Positions 9,510 through 18,998 of a stretch of 64,000 bases of DNA are shown in pieces. How positions within the stretch are numbered: the first letter of the stretch is position 1; each line of letters begins with the position of its first letter. The DNA is taken from the NCBI GenBank assembly GCA_947471365.1, contig CANIWQ010000001.1, positions 1-64,000 on the forward strand, written 5' to 3'. The position numbers and the translations under genes were made by a program. The notes beneath the pieces were generated by a model. That model saw nothing but the letters and a program-made list of their open reading frames with translations, had not been told where the DNA came from and did no database searches. The stretch is from Gemmatimonadota bacterium. Its GTDB lineage: Bacteria > Gemmatimonadota > Gemmatimonadetes > Gemmatimonadales > Gemmatimonadaceae.

Positions 9510-10157
9510 GTGACTGCCTTGCGACGCCTCGCTGCTTTCGCGCTTCTCACTGTGGTGAGCCGGATGCCGTTGCACGCGCAACGGCATCCGGTGGTGGAAG
9601 TGCACGCGCCGGCGCCAGCGATGGCGATGCTCGAAGGGCCCGTTGTCACGGCTCGGGACATGCTCGCGGGGAGCCGGATTCGCGAGCTCCTAGCGGCTGG
9701 CTTTCCCGCGCAGTTCCACTTTCAGGTGGAGCTCTGGAGCCAAGGGCGATGGACGAATGACATCGAGCGTCGCGCAGAGTACGACGTGAAGGTGCGCTAC
9801 ATTCCGCTCGACAAAGTGTACGAAGTGGTTCAAATGACCGACGGCCGCGCGCTGTCGCTCGGCCGGTTCGCACGAGTGGAGGATGCCGAAGCGGCGATTG
9901 CGCGCCCCACGCGCGCGCCGGTGACGGCACGTCGGATCAGTCGCCGGCAGTATTACCAAGTCACGCTGGACGTGGAAGTGCTATCGTTGCGCGACCTCGA
10001 CGAAGTGGACCGTTGGCTCCGCGGCGAAATCGAGCCGGCGTTCAACGGGAACGCGGGGACGGTGGTCACCCGCGGACTCAAGACCCTCGTAGCGCGCGTG
10101 CTCGGCGGTGAGAAACGTGAGTACGAAGCGCATACGGAGCCGTTTCAGCTTCCGTAG
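9510..10157 (+). CDS. Exported protein resembling DUF4390
   Basis: 215 aa from a GTG three bases after the preceding stop, so co-transcribed with the barrel gene. It has a signal peptide (RLAAFALLTVVSRMPLHAQ). The mature protein contains ELWSQGRWTNDIERRAEYDVKVRYIPLDKVYEV, which resembles DUF4390 proteins. In proteobacteria DUF4390 genes are commonly found beside NtrYX-like genes. The same neighbourhood here strengthens the assignment. Function is unknown; an envelope role is likely. Confidence 0.6.
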   Translation: MTALRRLAAFALLTVVSRMPLHAQRHPVVEVHAPAPAMAMLEGPVVTARDMLAGSRIRELLAAGFPAQFHFQVELWSQGRWTNDIERRAEYDVKVRYIPLDKVYEVVQMTDGRALSLGRFARVEDAEAAIARPTRAPVTARRISRRQYYQVTLDVEVLSLRDLDEVDRWLRGEIEPAFNGNAGTVVTRGLKTLVARVLGGEKREYEAHTEPFQLP

Positions 10158-10164
10158 CGGCGCG

Positions 10165-10800
10165 TTACCCCTTCCGCGCGGCGCGCGCGGCGCGCGGTGC
10201 GGCCGGCACGGCCGGTGCGGCCGGTGCGGCCGGCACCCGACTCTCGAGTGCTTCGATCTGGTGCAGCACATCGGGGCCATAAAACATTCGGATGTACTTG
10301 GCCTGCGCCGGCGTCAGGCGACGGACGGCCCACGACAGGTGCACGAAGTGCGGCTCCACGGGCGGATGCTGGAGATGCATGCCGCATTCGTCGGGGAGGT
10401 GATTCGACTTGCGGGTGTTGCAGCTGCTGCACGCCGTGACGACGTTGTTCCACGTATTGAGCCCGCCGCGGGAGAGCGGCACGACATGATCGCGCGTGAG
10501 CGCCTCTCGGTGGCGGAGCTGATTGGAGCGACGACCACAGTATTGACAGGTGTAGTGATCGCGCGCGAACAGGAACGTATTCGTCACCTGACGGCGGAAA
10601 CGCCGCGGCACGTGAATGAACTTGGTGAGGCGAATGACGACGGGGCGCGGGTACGCAAAGCGCGCGGAGTGTACGAGCGAGTCGAGGTCGGCTTCGACGA
10701 TCTCCGCTTTGCCGTCGATGACCAGTCGCAACGCTCGGCGGAGCGGCACCATCGTCAATGGTTCGAAGGACGAATTCAGAGCGAGACAGCCGACGATCAC
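10165..10800 (-). CDS. HNH endonuclease family protein
   Basis: 211 aa from GTG. An N-terminal part (LALNSSFEPLTMVPLRRAL) typical of a widespread bacterial HNH family precedes the zinc/HNH core: CQYCGRR, then LTRDHVVPLSRGG with the catalytic DH, then WNNVVTACSSCNTRKSN. The C-terminus is an Ala/Pro/Arg low-complexity tail. Such genes occur as housekeeping loci in many genomes, and their substrate is not established. The gene is convergent with the DUF4390-like gene, with only 7 bp between stops. Confidence 0.85.
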   Translation of the reverse strand: MIVGCLALNSSFEPLTMVPLRRALRLVIDGKAEIVEADLDSLVHSARFAYPRPVVIRLTKFIHVPRRFRRQVTNTFLFARDHYTCQYCGRRSNQLRHREALTRDHVVPLSRGGLNTWNNVVTACSSCNTRKSNHLPDECGMHLQHPPVEPHFVHLSWAVRRLTPAQAKYIRMFYGPDVLHQIEALESRVPAAPAAPAVPAAPRAARAARKG

Positions 10801-10849
10801 GCATCCCTCCGTGGAGAGTATGTCTGGCGGCGCAGTCTCGCGCCCGCCG

Positions 10850-11803
10850 TCATCTACTGCGTTCCGCCTCGGTGACCGGCACGGGCGTCAACCAGCCGTG
10901 CACGTCTTCGGTGCGTCCCTTGGCGATGGCCATATAGCGTTCGCGTATCGCCGTCGCGATGGGGCCGGGCTTGCCGTCCCCTACGGGGTAGCGATCAATC
11001 GTGCGGATGGGGGTGAGTTCTGCCGCAGTTCCGCAGAAGAACGCCTCATCCACCAGATACAGAAACTCGCGCGGCATCACCATTTCCTTGACGGTGAGTC
11101 CGAGGTCCGTGGCGATGCGCACCACCGAGTCGCGCGTAATGCCGTTGAGACTCCCCGACGAGAGCGGCGACGTGAACAGCACGCCGTCGCGCACGAGGAA
11201 CAGATTCTCACCGGATCCTTCGGCCACAAAGCCGGCGCTGTCGAGCATAATGCCTTCGAGGTAATCGTCCTGCCGCGCTTCGGCTTTCGTGAGCTGCGAG
11301 TTCAAATAGTTCCCGCTCGCTTTGGCGAGCGTCGGAAAAGTGTTCGGCGCGGCGCGACGCCAGCTGGAGACGCGCACGTCGGCACCGTCGGTGACGGCCG
11401 CGTGACCGAGGTACGTGCCCCATTCCCAGCAGATCTTGAACGTCTCAACGGGCGCGTCCTTGGCGTAGATCCCCATCTGTTCGCCCGTGCGGGCGACGAG
11501 CGGGCGGATATAGCACTCGCGCAGGCCGTTGGCGGCGATGGTGTCAACCACTGCCTGACAGAGCTGGTCCACGGACCAGGGCAGTTCAAGGCGGTAGATC
11601 TTGGCAGAATCGCGCAGGCGGCGCATGTGGTCACGCAACCGGAACACAGCGCCGCCGGTGGGAGTCTCGTAGCAGCGAACGCCTTCGAAGACCGCCGACC
11701 CGTAGTGCACCACGTGACTCATCACGTGGATGTTGGCGTCCGCCCAGTTCACGAGCGATCCGTTTCGCCAAATGCGGGCCGTAGGTCCGCTGCCCTTCGC
11801 CAT
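10850..11803 (-). CDS. ilvE: Branched-chain amino acid aminotransferase
   Basis: 317-aa class IV PLP aminotransferase that interconverts Leu/Ile/Val and their 2-oxo acids with 2-oxoglutarate/glutamate. Signatures are HYGSAVFEGVRCYET near the N-terminus, NSQLTKAEARQ carrying the PLP lysine, GFVAEGSGENLFLV, and LNGITRDSVVRIA. Length equals the usual 305-310 aa. The amidohydrolase gene lies 102 bp upstream on the same strand. Confidence 0.95.
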   Translation of the reverse strand: MAKGSGPTARIWRNGSLVNWADANIHVMSHVVHYGSAVFEGVRCYETPTGGAVFRLRDHMRRLRDSAKIYRLELPWSVDQLCQAVVDTIAANGLRECYIRPLVARTGEQMGIYAKDAPVETFKICWEWGTYLGHAAVTDGADVRVSSWRRAAPNTFPTLAKASGNYLNSQLTKAEARQDDYLEGIMLDSAGFVAEGSGENLFLVRDGVLFTSPLSSGSLNGITRDSVVRIATDLGLTVKEMVMPREFLYLVDEAFFCGTAAELTPIRTIDRYPVGDGKPGPIATAIRERYMAIAKGRTEDVHGWLTPVPVTEAERSR

Positions 11804-11905
11804 TGCGCTCCCCGTGCGAGAGGTACTCCGAATTCTAACTGTGGTGCGCGGCGCCGCGCTATGGAGTCCGCTGGCTTAGCACTTCGGCGGCGGCGGGGTG
11901 CATCG

Positions 11906-13312
11906 CTACCGCACGCGCGGGAGAAACGTCAGGGAGGTTGGCGTCACCGTGCCAGAGCGGGCGCGCTTCCAGCGAGCAAGCCGCTGCGCGGTGTCGCGCA
12001 CGACCTGCGATTCCTCGCCGACATCGATGCCGAGGACGCGGCCATTTCGCACGCGCGGCACGCCGTTGACGACCACCAGCGAGGCCGGCGCGTTGCTCAG
12101 TGACCAGACGAGTGCGTCGGCGGGTTCGTACACGGGATACGATTCGTCGGGTACAGGAAACGCCGCGAGATCGGCGACCTTGTTCCGCTCGATCGAACCA
12201 ATGATGCCCCCCATGCCGAGTGCCTTGGCGCCGCCGAGGGTGGCCATCTCGAGTGCGTCACGGCCGGTGAAGAGGTCGTCCCGCCCCGTGCGTGCGCGCT
12301 GTGCCAAGATGGCGAGCCGTCCCTCGTCCAGGAGATGCATCCGGTTATTGGATGCCATGGAGTCGGTGCCGAGACCCACGTGAATGCCGGCGTCCCGCAT
12401 TTCGAGGAGCGAGGCGATGCCGTGGCCGAGCTTGGCGTTGGAGGCCGGACAGTGCGCGACGCCACAGTTGTGCGCGGCGATGGTCGCGAGGTCGGCGGCG
12501 TCCGTCCGCACACAGTGAATGAGCAGCGGTCGCTCGGCGAGCACGCCGGTCTGTTCCAACAGCGCGATGGGAGAGCGTGCACGTGTGGCGACGTCGATTT
12601 TCCGGCCGTGGAGGAACGCGGCGAATGCGCCCTCGCCCCCCGTTACGAGGTCGGATTCTTCTGCGCTCTCCGCGATGTGCGTGGCCACGGGGAGCTGATG
12701 CGCGCGGGCGAATGCCGCAACGCCGACATAGAGGGCATCACTCACCGAGTACGGGGCGTGAGGCGAGACGCCCACGCGCACCAGCGGGGTCTCGTACGTT
12801 TGCATCGCACGCACCGCGCGTCGGAGGTCATCGACCGACTGTTGCCAGACGCGCGGATCGGGGCCGAAGGTTTCACGGTACGCGATGCCGCGCACGCCGA
12901 GCGCGCGCATGGCGTCAAACGCTGCGGGGCTGGGCGCGGTGTCGGCAAAGGTGGTAATGCCGTGACGGAGCCCTTCGATGATGCCGAGTCGCGCACTGGC
13001 GAGGAGTTCTTCGTAGGTGAGCTCGGCGCGCGCGGCGGTGAGGGTGCGGATCCACGAGAAGAACGAGAGCCCTTCGAGGAAACCGCGCATCACCGTGAGG
13101 TCGAGATGCGTGTGGGTGTTCACAAGCCCCGGCGTGAGGATGACCTCACCGAGGTCTTCGTCGCGTCCTTCGGGCGCATCGCCGCGTGGGCCTACCCAGA
13201 TGATGCGCTCCCCCTCGACGACGACGGTTCCGTGCTCGATGGTGGGCGCGGTCACCGGAATGACCCAGCGCGCGTGGTAGCGCGTCCGCAGGTCCGAGCC
13301 GAATGGGCTCAC
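11906..13312 (-). CDS. TRZ/ATZ-family amidohydrolase (SAH/MTA or related deaminase)
   Basis: 468 aa from a GTG at 13312, which shares a GTGA overlap with the PBP1A stop. The reading frame continues upstream but only as antisense-like sequence within PBP1A. Metal ligands of the amidohydrolase superfamily are visible: NTHTHLDL, VGVSPHAPYS, ATHIAESAEE, and LGTDSMASNN. The closest characterised groups are S-adenosylhomocysteine/methylthioadenosine deaminases and chlorohydrolases, and the substrate cannot be fixed from sequence. It probably acts on a nucleoside or aminohydrolase substrate in the cytoplasm. Confidence 0.85.
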   Translation of the reverse strand: MSPFGSDLRTRYHARWVIPVTAPTIEHGTVVVEGERIIWVGPRGDAPEGRDEDLGEVILTPGLVNTHTHLDLTVMRGFLEGLSFFSWIRTLTAARAELTYEELLASARLGIIEGLRHGITTFADTAPSPAAFDAMRALGVRGIAYRETFGPDPRVWQQSVDDLRRAVRAMQTYETPLVRVGVSPHAPYSVSDALYVGVAAFARAHQLPVATHIAESAEESDLVTGGEGAFAAFLHGRKIDVATRARSPIALLEQTGVLAERPLLIHCVRTDAADLATIAAHNCGVAHCPASNAKLGHGIASLLEMRDAGIHVGLGTDSMASNNRMHLLDEGRLAILAQRARTGRDDLFTGRDALEMATLGGAKALGMGGIIGSIERNKVADLAAFPVPDESYPVYEPADALVWSLSNAPASLVVVNGVPRVRNGRVLGIDVGEESQVVRDTAQRLARWKRARSGTVTPTSLTFLPRVR

Positions 13313-15402
13313 GGTTTGGTGGAGATGACCGACGTGCGCCGTGGGCACTCGAGCGTGGGCTCCGTGCCGGCGATGAACCACTCGGTGTAGGCGTCCTCGA
13401 CCGGACAGAGCGGACCGTGCAGGAGCCCTGTTCCCACATCGACAATGCGCGAGACGAGCGAGGACGGACGTGGCCAATCGGGCGGCGCCGGTTTGCGCTC
13501 GTACACTTCGCGCATGAACGACGTCCACGCGGGAGCCGCGAGGCGTCCACCCTGTGCGTTGGGCATGATTTTCTGCGGCGCGTCAAAACCCATCCACACG
13601 CCCGCGACGAGATCGGCCGTGTAGCCGATAAACCAGACGTCGGCGCCGTCGTTGGTGGTGCCGGTTTTTCCGCCGGCGGGAAGCCGGATGTACTGGCCCA
13701 CACTGGCTAAGGCGGTCCCTTTGCGGATGACGTCCTTCATCATGTCCACCATTAGCCACGCTTCTTCGCGTGTCAGGACGGGCTCGATGACCGGCTCCGG
13801 CTTCCAGACGACTTCCCCCTTCTCATTCTCGACGCGCACGATGGGGTACGGCGCCGTGCGCGATCCGAGATTCGCGAACACCGAATACGCGGCGACCATT
13901 TCAATGGGGTACACGTCAGCCGAGCCGATGTGGACCGAAGGGAACGGCGGCACCGGGGTGGTGATGCCGAAGCGCTTGGCCAGTTCGACCACACTGGCTT
14001 CGCCCACTTCCATGCCAATTTTGATGGCGATCATGTTGCGCGACTGATAGAGTCCGCGCCGCATGGTCATGTTGCCTTCGAACTTGAGATCGTAGTTCTG
14101 CGGCGTCCACGGCTTGGTGGAGTCGAGCTGTGGCACGCTGATGGGCGAATCGTCTACGAGATAACTTGGCGGACGTCCGCTCTGAATGGCGGTGGCGTAG
14201 ACGATGGGCTTAAACGTCGACCCGGGTTGCCGCTTGGCCTGTGTGGCGCGATCGAACTTCGAGTCCTCAAAGTCGCGCCCACCCACCAGCGCGCGAATGG
14301 CGCCGGTCCGCGGATCGAGCGCAATGAACGCACCCTGCAAGTACGGCGACACGGCGGCCGAGGAGTCTTCGGCGGTCACCATGGCGGAGCGTGCGAGGTA
14401 CTGCTCGTAGCTGCGGTGCGGGAACGCACCGAGCGAGCCGCTTTCCACGGCGCGGAGCTGGCGGTCGAGTGCGCGTTCGGCGGTGCCTTGCAGATCGAGA
14501 TCGAGCGTGGTGTAGACGCGCAGTCCCTGTTCGTAGAGTTTTTTGCCGAATTTTTCGTCGAGCATGCGGCGGACGTATTCGACGAAATACGGGGCGTTTT
14601 CGCCGGAGCCGCCGCGACGGTGTGCCATGCGCAGCGGATAGGCGCTGGCGAGTGAGGCATCCGCGTCGCTGACGGCGCCCGCGCGGCGCATCAGCTCGAG
14701 GACGGTGTTGCGACGCTGCACTGCGCGCTCGGGAAAGCGGCGCGGGTTATAGCGTTCCGGACCCTTGGGCAGTGCGGCGAGCATGGCGGCTTCGGCGAGG
14801 TTCACCTCTCGCACCGACTTGCCGAAGTAGCGCTGGCTGGCCGACTCCACGCCGTAGGCGCCGTTGCCGAGGTAGATCTGATTGAGATACAGCTCGAGAA
14901 TGCGGTTTTTGGAGTACTTGGCTTCGATGTCGCGCGAGACTTTGGCCTCGCGGAGTTTGCGCATGATCGTCTTTTCGCGAGCGTTGAGACGCTCGGGGAA
15001 AAGATTGCGCGCGAGCTGCATCGTGATGGTGGAGAAGCCCTGCGCAATGCCGGCGGCTCGCAGATTGGCGAGACTCGCGCCGAAGATGCGATAAAAGTCG
15101 ATGCCGCCGTGGGAGTAGAAGCGTTTGTCTTCGGTGATGACAAAGGCTTGCTGCACCACACGGGGGATTTGTTCGAGCTTGATGAGGGTGCGGCGTTCGA
15201 GGCCGATTTCCGCTACGAATCGACCGTCGGCGGCGTAGATGCGGCTCGTCTGACGGGGCTGATACTGCTCGAGGCTCGTGAGCGAGGGGCACACGGTACC
15301 GCGGCACACCAGGGACCAGCCAATACCCGCGCCGACGAGCCCAATGAGGGCGACGCCAGCGAGGATGGCCAACGCGATGAGGAGGGGACGGCGGCTGTTC
15401 AT
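13309..15402 (-). CDS. mrcA: Bifunctional penicillin-binding protein 1A
   Basis: 697-aa class A PBP anchored by one N-terminal membrane helix (LLIALAILAGVALIGLVGAG). The glycosyltransferase (GT51) domain shows ITEDKRFYSHGGID and the QLARNLF motif. The transpeptidase domain has the SxxK motif in GSTFKP, SxN in QSRNM and KTGTTND. It polymerises lipid II and cross-links the peptide stems in the periplasm. Its stop overlaps the amidohydrolase start by 4 bp. The 130-bp gap upstream is shared with the divergent tyrS. Confidence 0.95.
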   Translation of the reverse strand: MNSRRPLLIALAILAGVALIGLVGAGIGWSLVCRGTVCPSLTSLEQYQPRQTSRIYAADGRFVAEIGLERRTLIKLEQIPRVVQQAFVITEDKRFYSHGGIDFYRIFGASLANLRAAGIAQGFSTITMQLARNLFPERLNAREKTIMRKLREAKVSRDIEAKYSKNRILELYLNQIYLGNGAYGVESASQRYFGKSVREVNLAEAAMLAALPKGPERYNPRRFPERAVQRRNTVLELMRRAGAVSDADASLASAYPLRMAHRRGGSGENAPYFVEYVRRMLDEKFGKKLYEQGLRVYTTLDLDLQGTAERALDRQLRAVESGSLGAFPHRSYEQYLARSAMVTAEDSSAAVSPYLQGAFIALDPRTGAIRALVGGRDFEDSKFDRATQAKRQPGSTFKPIVYATAIQSGRPPSYLVDDSPISVPQLDSTKPWTPQNYDLKFEGNMTMRRGLYQSRNMIAIKIGMEVGEASVVELAKRFGITTPVPPFPSVHIGSADVYPIEMVAAYSVFANLGSRTAPYPIVRVENEKGEVVWKPEPVIEPVLTREEAWLMVDMMKDVIRKGTALASVGQYIRLPAGGKTGTTNDGADVWFIGYTADLVAGVWMGFDAPQKIMPNAQGGRLAAPAWTSFMREVYERKPAPPDWPRPSSLVSRIVDVGTGLLHGPLCPVEDAYTEWFIAGTEPTLECPRRTSVISTKP

Positions 15403-15532
15403 CTTCCTGCGCGGAAGCTAGGCCGTTGCGAAGGGCTGGGCAACGCAGGACAGGGGCGATTCGACGGTACCGTGCCGGCGGGGGCTCAGGGAGATCAAGT
15501 GACAGCGGGGGGCGAGGTGTCTAGCTTTCGGC

Positions 15533-16801
15533 ATGGCTCACCCCGCTCCCGTTCTTGACGAGCTCGCCTGGCGCGGACTCGTATATCAGCAGACCGATGG
15601 TCTCGACGCGCACCTCTCCGGTGCGCCACGGACCGCCTATTGTGGCTATGACCCCACCGCGCCGAGCCTGCACATTGGCAACCTGATTCCCACGATGCTG
15701 CTGGTGCATCTGGCGCGGCACGGGCATAAGGCCGTGGCGCTGATTGGCGGCGGCACGGCGATGATCGGTGATCCGTCGGGCAAGTCGGTGGAGCGTCCCC
15801 TGCTCTCTTCAGAGGCGATTGACGCCAACGGCGCGCAGATCCACGCGCAGCTCTCCGGCGTCTTTGCGCGCGCGGGCGCGAGCGGTGTCACACTACGAAA
15901 CAACGACGTGTGGCTGCGGCCGCTGGGGTTTCTCGAATTCCTACGCACGGTCGGCAAGCATTTCAGTGTGAACTTTATGCTGGCCAAGGACACGGTGGCG
16001 AGCCGTCTCGAGACGGGGATCTCGTACGCCGAGTTCTCGTATATGCTCACACAGGCCTACGATTTTCTAGTACTGTACCGCGAAGGGGTGTCGTTGCAGG
16101 TGGGCGGGAGCGACCAGTGGGGGAACATCACCTCGGGCACGGAGCTCATTCGGCGCTCGGACAGCGGCGAGGCGCACGCGCTCACGGCGCCGCTTATCAC
16201 GACGTCGAGTGGCAAGAAATTTGGCAAAACGGAATCGGGGGCGGTGTGGCTCGACGCCACGCTCACGAGCCCGTACCAGTTCTATCAGTTTTGGGTGAAC
16301 GCGGAGGACGCCGACATTGGGCGATTCCTGCGGATGTTCACGTTACTGCCGAAGGACGAGATCGAAGCGCTCGAAGCTTCGCACGCGGCCGCGCCGCATG
16401 AACGGCGCGCGCAGAAGGCGCTGGCGACGGCCGTCACGACGCTCATCCACAGCGCCGAAGCGGCCTCGCTCGCCGAGACGGTGAGCCGCATCATTTTTGA
16501 TAAGAATGCGAACCCGTCGGAGTTTGGCCACAACGTGTTTGAGTTCTTGCGTCCAGAGATTCCGAGCGTCACGGTCACGCGCGCCGCCGACGGCACGGTG
16601 GACGTGCTGGCGATTCTTGAAGGAGCCTTTGCGATCTCGCGCGGCGCAGGGAAAAAACTGTTGCAACAGAACGCCGTGTCAGTAAACGGCACGAAGTTGG
16701 GCGCGGACGAAGCGATGATGTCGGCGGACCGCGCGGTACAGGGCCGCTGGCTCCTCGTGCGCAAAGGCGGTCGCGACATCGCGTTGGCGGAACTCAGCTA
16801 A
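15533..16801 (+). CDS. tyrS: Tyrosyl-tRNA synthetase
   Basis: 422-aa class I aminoacyl-tRNA synthetase. It has the HIGH-type motif as HIGN (residues 47-50, within PTAPSLHIGN), the tyrosine pocket YDFLVLYREGVSLQVGGSDQWGNI, and the KMSKS-type motif as KFGKT (229-233). A C-terminal S4-like RNA-binding segment ends the protein (GKKLLQQNAVSVNG). It charges tRNA-Tyr. Length fits bacterial TyrRS. The downstream gene is convergent, with 34 bp between stops and no obvious hairpin. Confidence 0.97.
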   Translation: MAHPAPVLDELAWRGLVYQQTDGLDAHLSGAPRTAYCGYDPTAPSLHIGNLIPTMLLVHLARHGHKAVALIGGGTAMIGDPSGKSVERPLLSSEAIDANGAQIHAQLSGVFARAGASGVTLRNNDVWLRPLGFLEFLRTVGKHFSVNFMLAKDTVASRLETGISYAEFSYMLTQAYDFLVLYREGVSLQVGGSDQWGNITSGTELIRRSDSGEAHALTAPLITTSSGKKFGKTESGAVWLDATLTSPYQFYQFWVNAEDADIGRFLRMFTLLPKDEIEALEASHAAAPHERRAQKALATAVTTLIHSAEAASLAETVSRIIFDKNANPSEFGHNVFEFLRPEIPSVTVTRAADGTVDVLAILEGAFAISRGAGKKLLQQNAVSVNGTKLGADEAMMSADRAVQGRWLLVRKGGRDIALAELS

Positions 16802-16835
16802 GTCGCCGTTCCGCGAGGTGTTGCGCTGGCCGACC

Positions 16836-17990
16836 TTAGCTCAGCAGTAGCTCCAGGGCGGCATCGAGTTCCGCGTTCGTGTTGTAGAAATGCGGTGAAA
16901 GTCGGATACACCCTTCGCGCACGGTGTGCGTGACCTTGCCGAGGCGCAGACGTTCGCTGGTCGCGGGAACGTCGACCGTGCGGAACGAGAGCACCCCGGC
17001 GCGCTGCGCCGGATCGACTGGGGTGATGAGCGCGACTTCCGGATGCGCGTCGGCAAATGCCACCGCACGGTCGGCCAGCAGACGCACGCGGTCGGCAATC
17101 ACCTGTGGGCCGATCTCCAGAAACAGCCCGAGCGACTCCGCCATCGCGCTGAAGTGCACGAAATCGAGGGTGATCACTTCAAAGCGACGGGCATCATCGT
17201 GGAAGGTGGGGTCGTAGTCGAGGAAGCGACCGAAATCGCCGCTCGACGCCTGCGAGGCCCAGCCAATCTCCTCGGGTTCCAGTTCGCTGATGAGTTCGTC
17301 GCGCACGTAGGTGAAGCCGGTGCCCCACGGGGAGAGCAGCCACTTTTGCGTGCCGCACGCAAAGATGTCGACCGGCGTGTTGGCGAGATCGATCGTCAGC
17401 GGTCCCAGCCCCTGAATGGCGTCGACCACAAAATAGATGCCGCGTGCGCGGCAGGCGGCTCCGATGGCCGCAAGATCAAACCGGTAGCCACTCCAGAAGC
17501 TCACCCAACTGAGCGCGACCACTTTCACCCGTGGGTCGGTCTCGATGGCATGCATCAACGCCGCTTCATCTGGGCGTCCGTTGACGAGGGGAAGCAACCG
17601 GTGTTCGGCGCCGCGCCGGCGAGCGGCGATGATCCACGGATACACGTTGGCCGGAAACTCGCCGTGTACGCTGAGCACGACATCGCCGGGACCATAGGGG
17701 AGCGCGCGCGCCGCGAGGTTCACACCGTGCGAGGTATTCGACATCAACGCAATGGTGCGCGGACTCACATTGAGCAAACGAGCCGCCGCGTTGCGCGCGC
17801 GCTCGAAGGTTGGGAAGTAGTCGTCGTTCGAGAGCCGGAACGGTTCGGCACGCTTGAGACCGAATGCGGCGATTTCGTCGCGGGTCCGCTGCGGTAACGG
17901 CCCCGTCGAGGCGTGGTCGAGATAGATGGCCTCACCGGCCTCGGCCCACGGAAACTCTCGGGCGCGAAATGCGTGCACGTCGAAGGTCAC
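16836..17990 (-). CDS. Class V aminotransferase (cysteine desulfurase/isopenicillin N epimerase-like)
   Basis: 384-aa PLP protein from a GTG start that overlaps the stop of the acyltransferase (GTGA). Visible signatures are YLDHASTGPLP near the start, ALMSNTSHGVNLAARAL, YFVVDAIQGLGPLTIDL with the cofactor Asp, and the lysine in CGTQKWLLSPWGTGF. The fold group includes SufS, kynureninase and isopenicillin epimerase. No catalytic Cys loop of a true SufS can be identified confidently, so the substrate is left open. Confidence 0.85.
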   Translation of the reverse strand: MTFDVHAFRAREFPWAEAGEAIYLDHASTGPLPQRTRDEIAAFGLKRAEPFRLSNDDYFPTFERARNAAARLLNVSPRTIALMSNTSHGVNLAARALPYGPGDVVLSVHGEFPANVYPWIIAARRRGAEHRLLPLVNGRPDEAALMHAIETDPRVKVVALSWVSFWSGYRFDLAAIGAACRARGIYFVVDAIQGLGPLTIDLANTPVDIFACGTQKWLLSPWGTGFTYVRDELISELEPEEIGWASQASSGDFGRFLDYDPTFHDDARRFEVITLDFVHFSAMAESLGLFLEIGPQVIADRVRLLADRAVAFADAHPEVALITPVDPAQRAGVLSFRTVDVPATSERLRLGKVTHTVREGCIRLSPHFYNTNAELDAALELLLS

Positions 17991-18907
17991 GGTTCCCTCA
18001 AGTGTGGCGGTGTATCTGGGGGCTGATGTTTCCAGCGGCGGTGCTGCCAGAAATACTGGCCTGGGTACTGACGCACGAGCGCTTCGAGCCGCTCCGAGAA
18101 GCGGATCATGATGTCGTCCACGTCGCGCTCGCGGTTATCCGAATGCGTGATCGGGATTTCCTCGGCGACAAACACATATCGACCGTCTTGCTGGCGCAGC
18201 GCCTGCACGAACAGCACGGGCACATCGCCACGCAGGGCAAAAACGGCGCCCCCGCGCGGGGTTTTAGCCGGCCGGCCGAAGAATGGCACAATGGTGGACG
18301 CCAGCCCCACGGTGGCTTGATCGCTCAGCACGCCGACCGCCTCACCGGCCTTGAGGGCCCGCGGCACGCGACGTACGGCCTCTTGGTCGTGCATCACCTG
18401 CATGCCGAGGCGTTCGCGCGTGCGGCGGAAGAAGCGATCGGAGAGCGGGTTCCCCATGCCGCGGGCAATGGCGTGAAACGGAATCCCGCGCGCGGCGATG
18501 TACGCGCCGCTGAGTTCCCAGTTGCCGAGGTGCCCAGCTACAAAGATGAGTCCGCGTCCGCGCGCTAAGGCTTCGTCCACGAGGTGCCAGGTGGGGCACG
18601 GGTGGAAGAGCTCCAGTAGGTTTTCGCGGGTTCCGCGCGAGAGCAAGGTGGCTTCGATGGCCACGCGGCCAATGTTGTCGTAGGCCTCGCGAGCGACCGC
18701 CGCGACTTCGGCCTCCGAATAGGCCGGAAAGGCAGCGGCGACCTGCCGCTCGACCACGCCCCGTCGGATGCCGAGCGGCCAATAGCCAAGCCGAGCGATA
18801 AATCCGGCCACCGCCCCGCCGCGGCGCACCCCGAGGGGTGCGAGCGCCCCGACAAATGCTCGGAGCGCGGCGTATTCGAGTCGGTGCGCGAGGGTCGGAG
18901 TCTTCAC
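17987..18907 (-). CDS. LpxL/HtrB-family lipid A acyltransferase
   Basis: 306 aa from GTG 18907 (VKTPTLAHRLEYA). The frame is open to an ATG at 18970, but the extra 21 residues look non-native. The HX4E active site appears as GHLGNWELSG, followed by the family motifs FHAIARGMGNP and GVLSDQATVG. These enzymes add a secondary acyl chain to lipid A or a related lipid at the inner membrane. Stop overlaps the aminotransferase start by 4 bp, so the two are translationally linked. It supports a diderm envelope. Confidence 0.88.
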   Translation of the reverse strand: MKTPTLAHRLEYAALRAFVGALAPLGVRRGGAVAGFIARLGYWPLGIRRGVVERQVAAAFPAYSEAEVAAVAREAYDNIGRVAIEATLLSRGTRENLLELFHPCPTWHLVDEALARGRGLIFVAGHLGNWELSGAYIAARGIPFHAIARGMGNPLSDRFFRRTRERLGMQVMHDQEAVRRVPRALKAGEAVGVLSDQATVGLASTIVPFFGRPAKTPRGGAVFALRGDVPVLFVQALRQQDGRYVFVAEEIPITHSDNRERDVDDIMIRFSERLEALVRQYPGQYFWQHRRWKHQPPDTPPHLREP

Positions 18908-18998
18908 GAGAGCGAAGGAAGGGGCGGTAGAACCTGCTCGAACGATAACCTTACGCGCGGAACAGGACACCTGCTCAGCGGCGTAGTATTATTCAGTT

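Noticed and set aside
10616-12103. Plus-strand frame of nearly 500 codons over HNH endonuclease, ilvE and the amidohydrolase end
   Set aside because: Three well-recognised minus-strand genes occupy the region and the translated frame has no known motif.
13313-13528. Upstream extension of the amidohydrolase
   Set aside because: It would overlap PBP1A by over 200 bp and shows no amidohydrolase-like residues; the GTG at the PBP1A stop gives a normal N-terminus.
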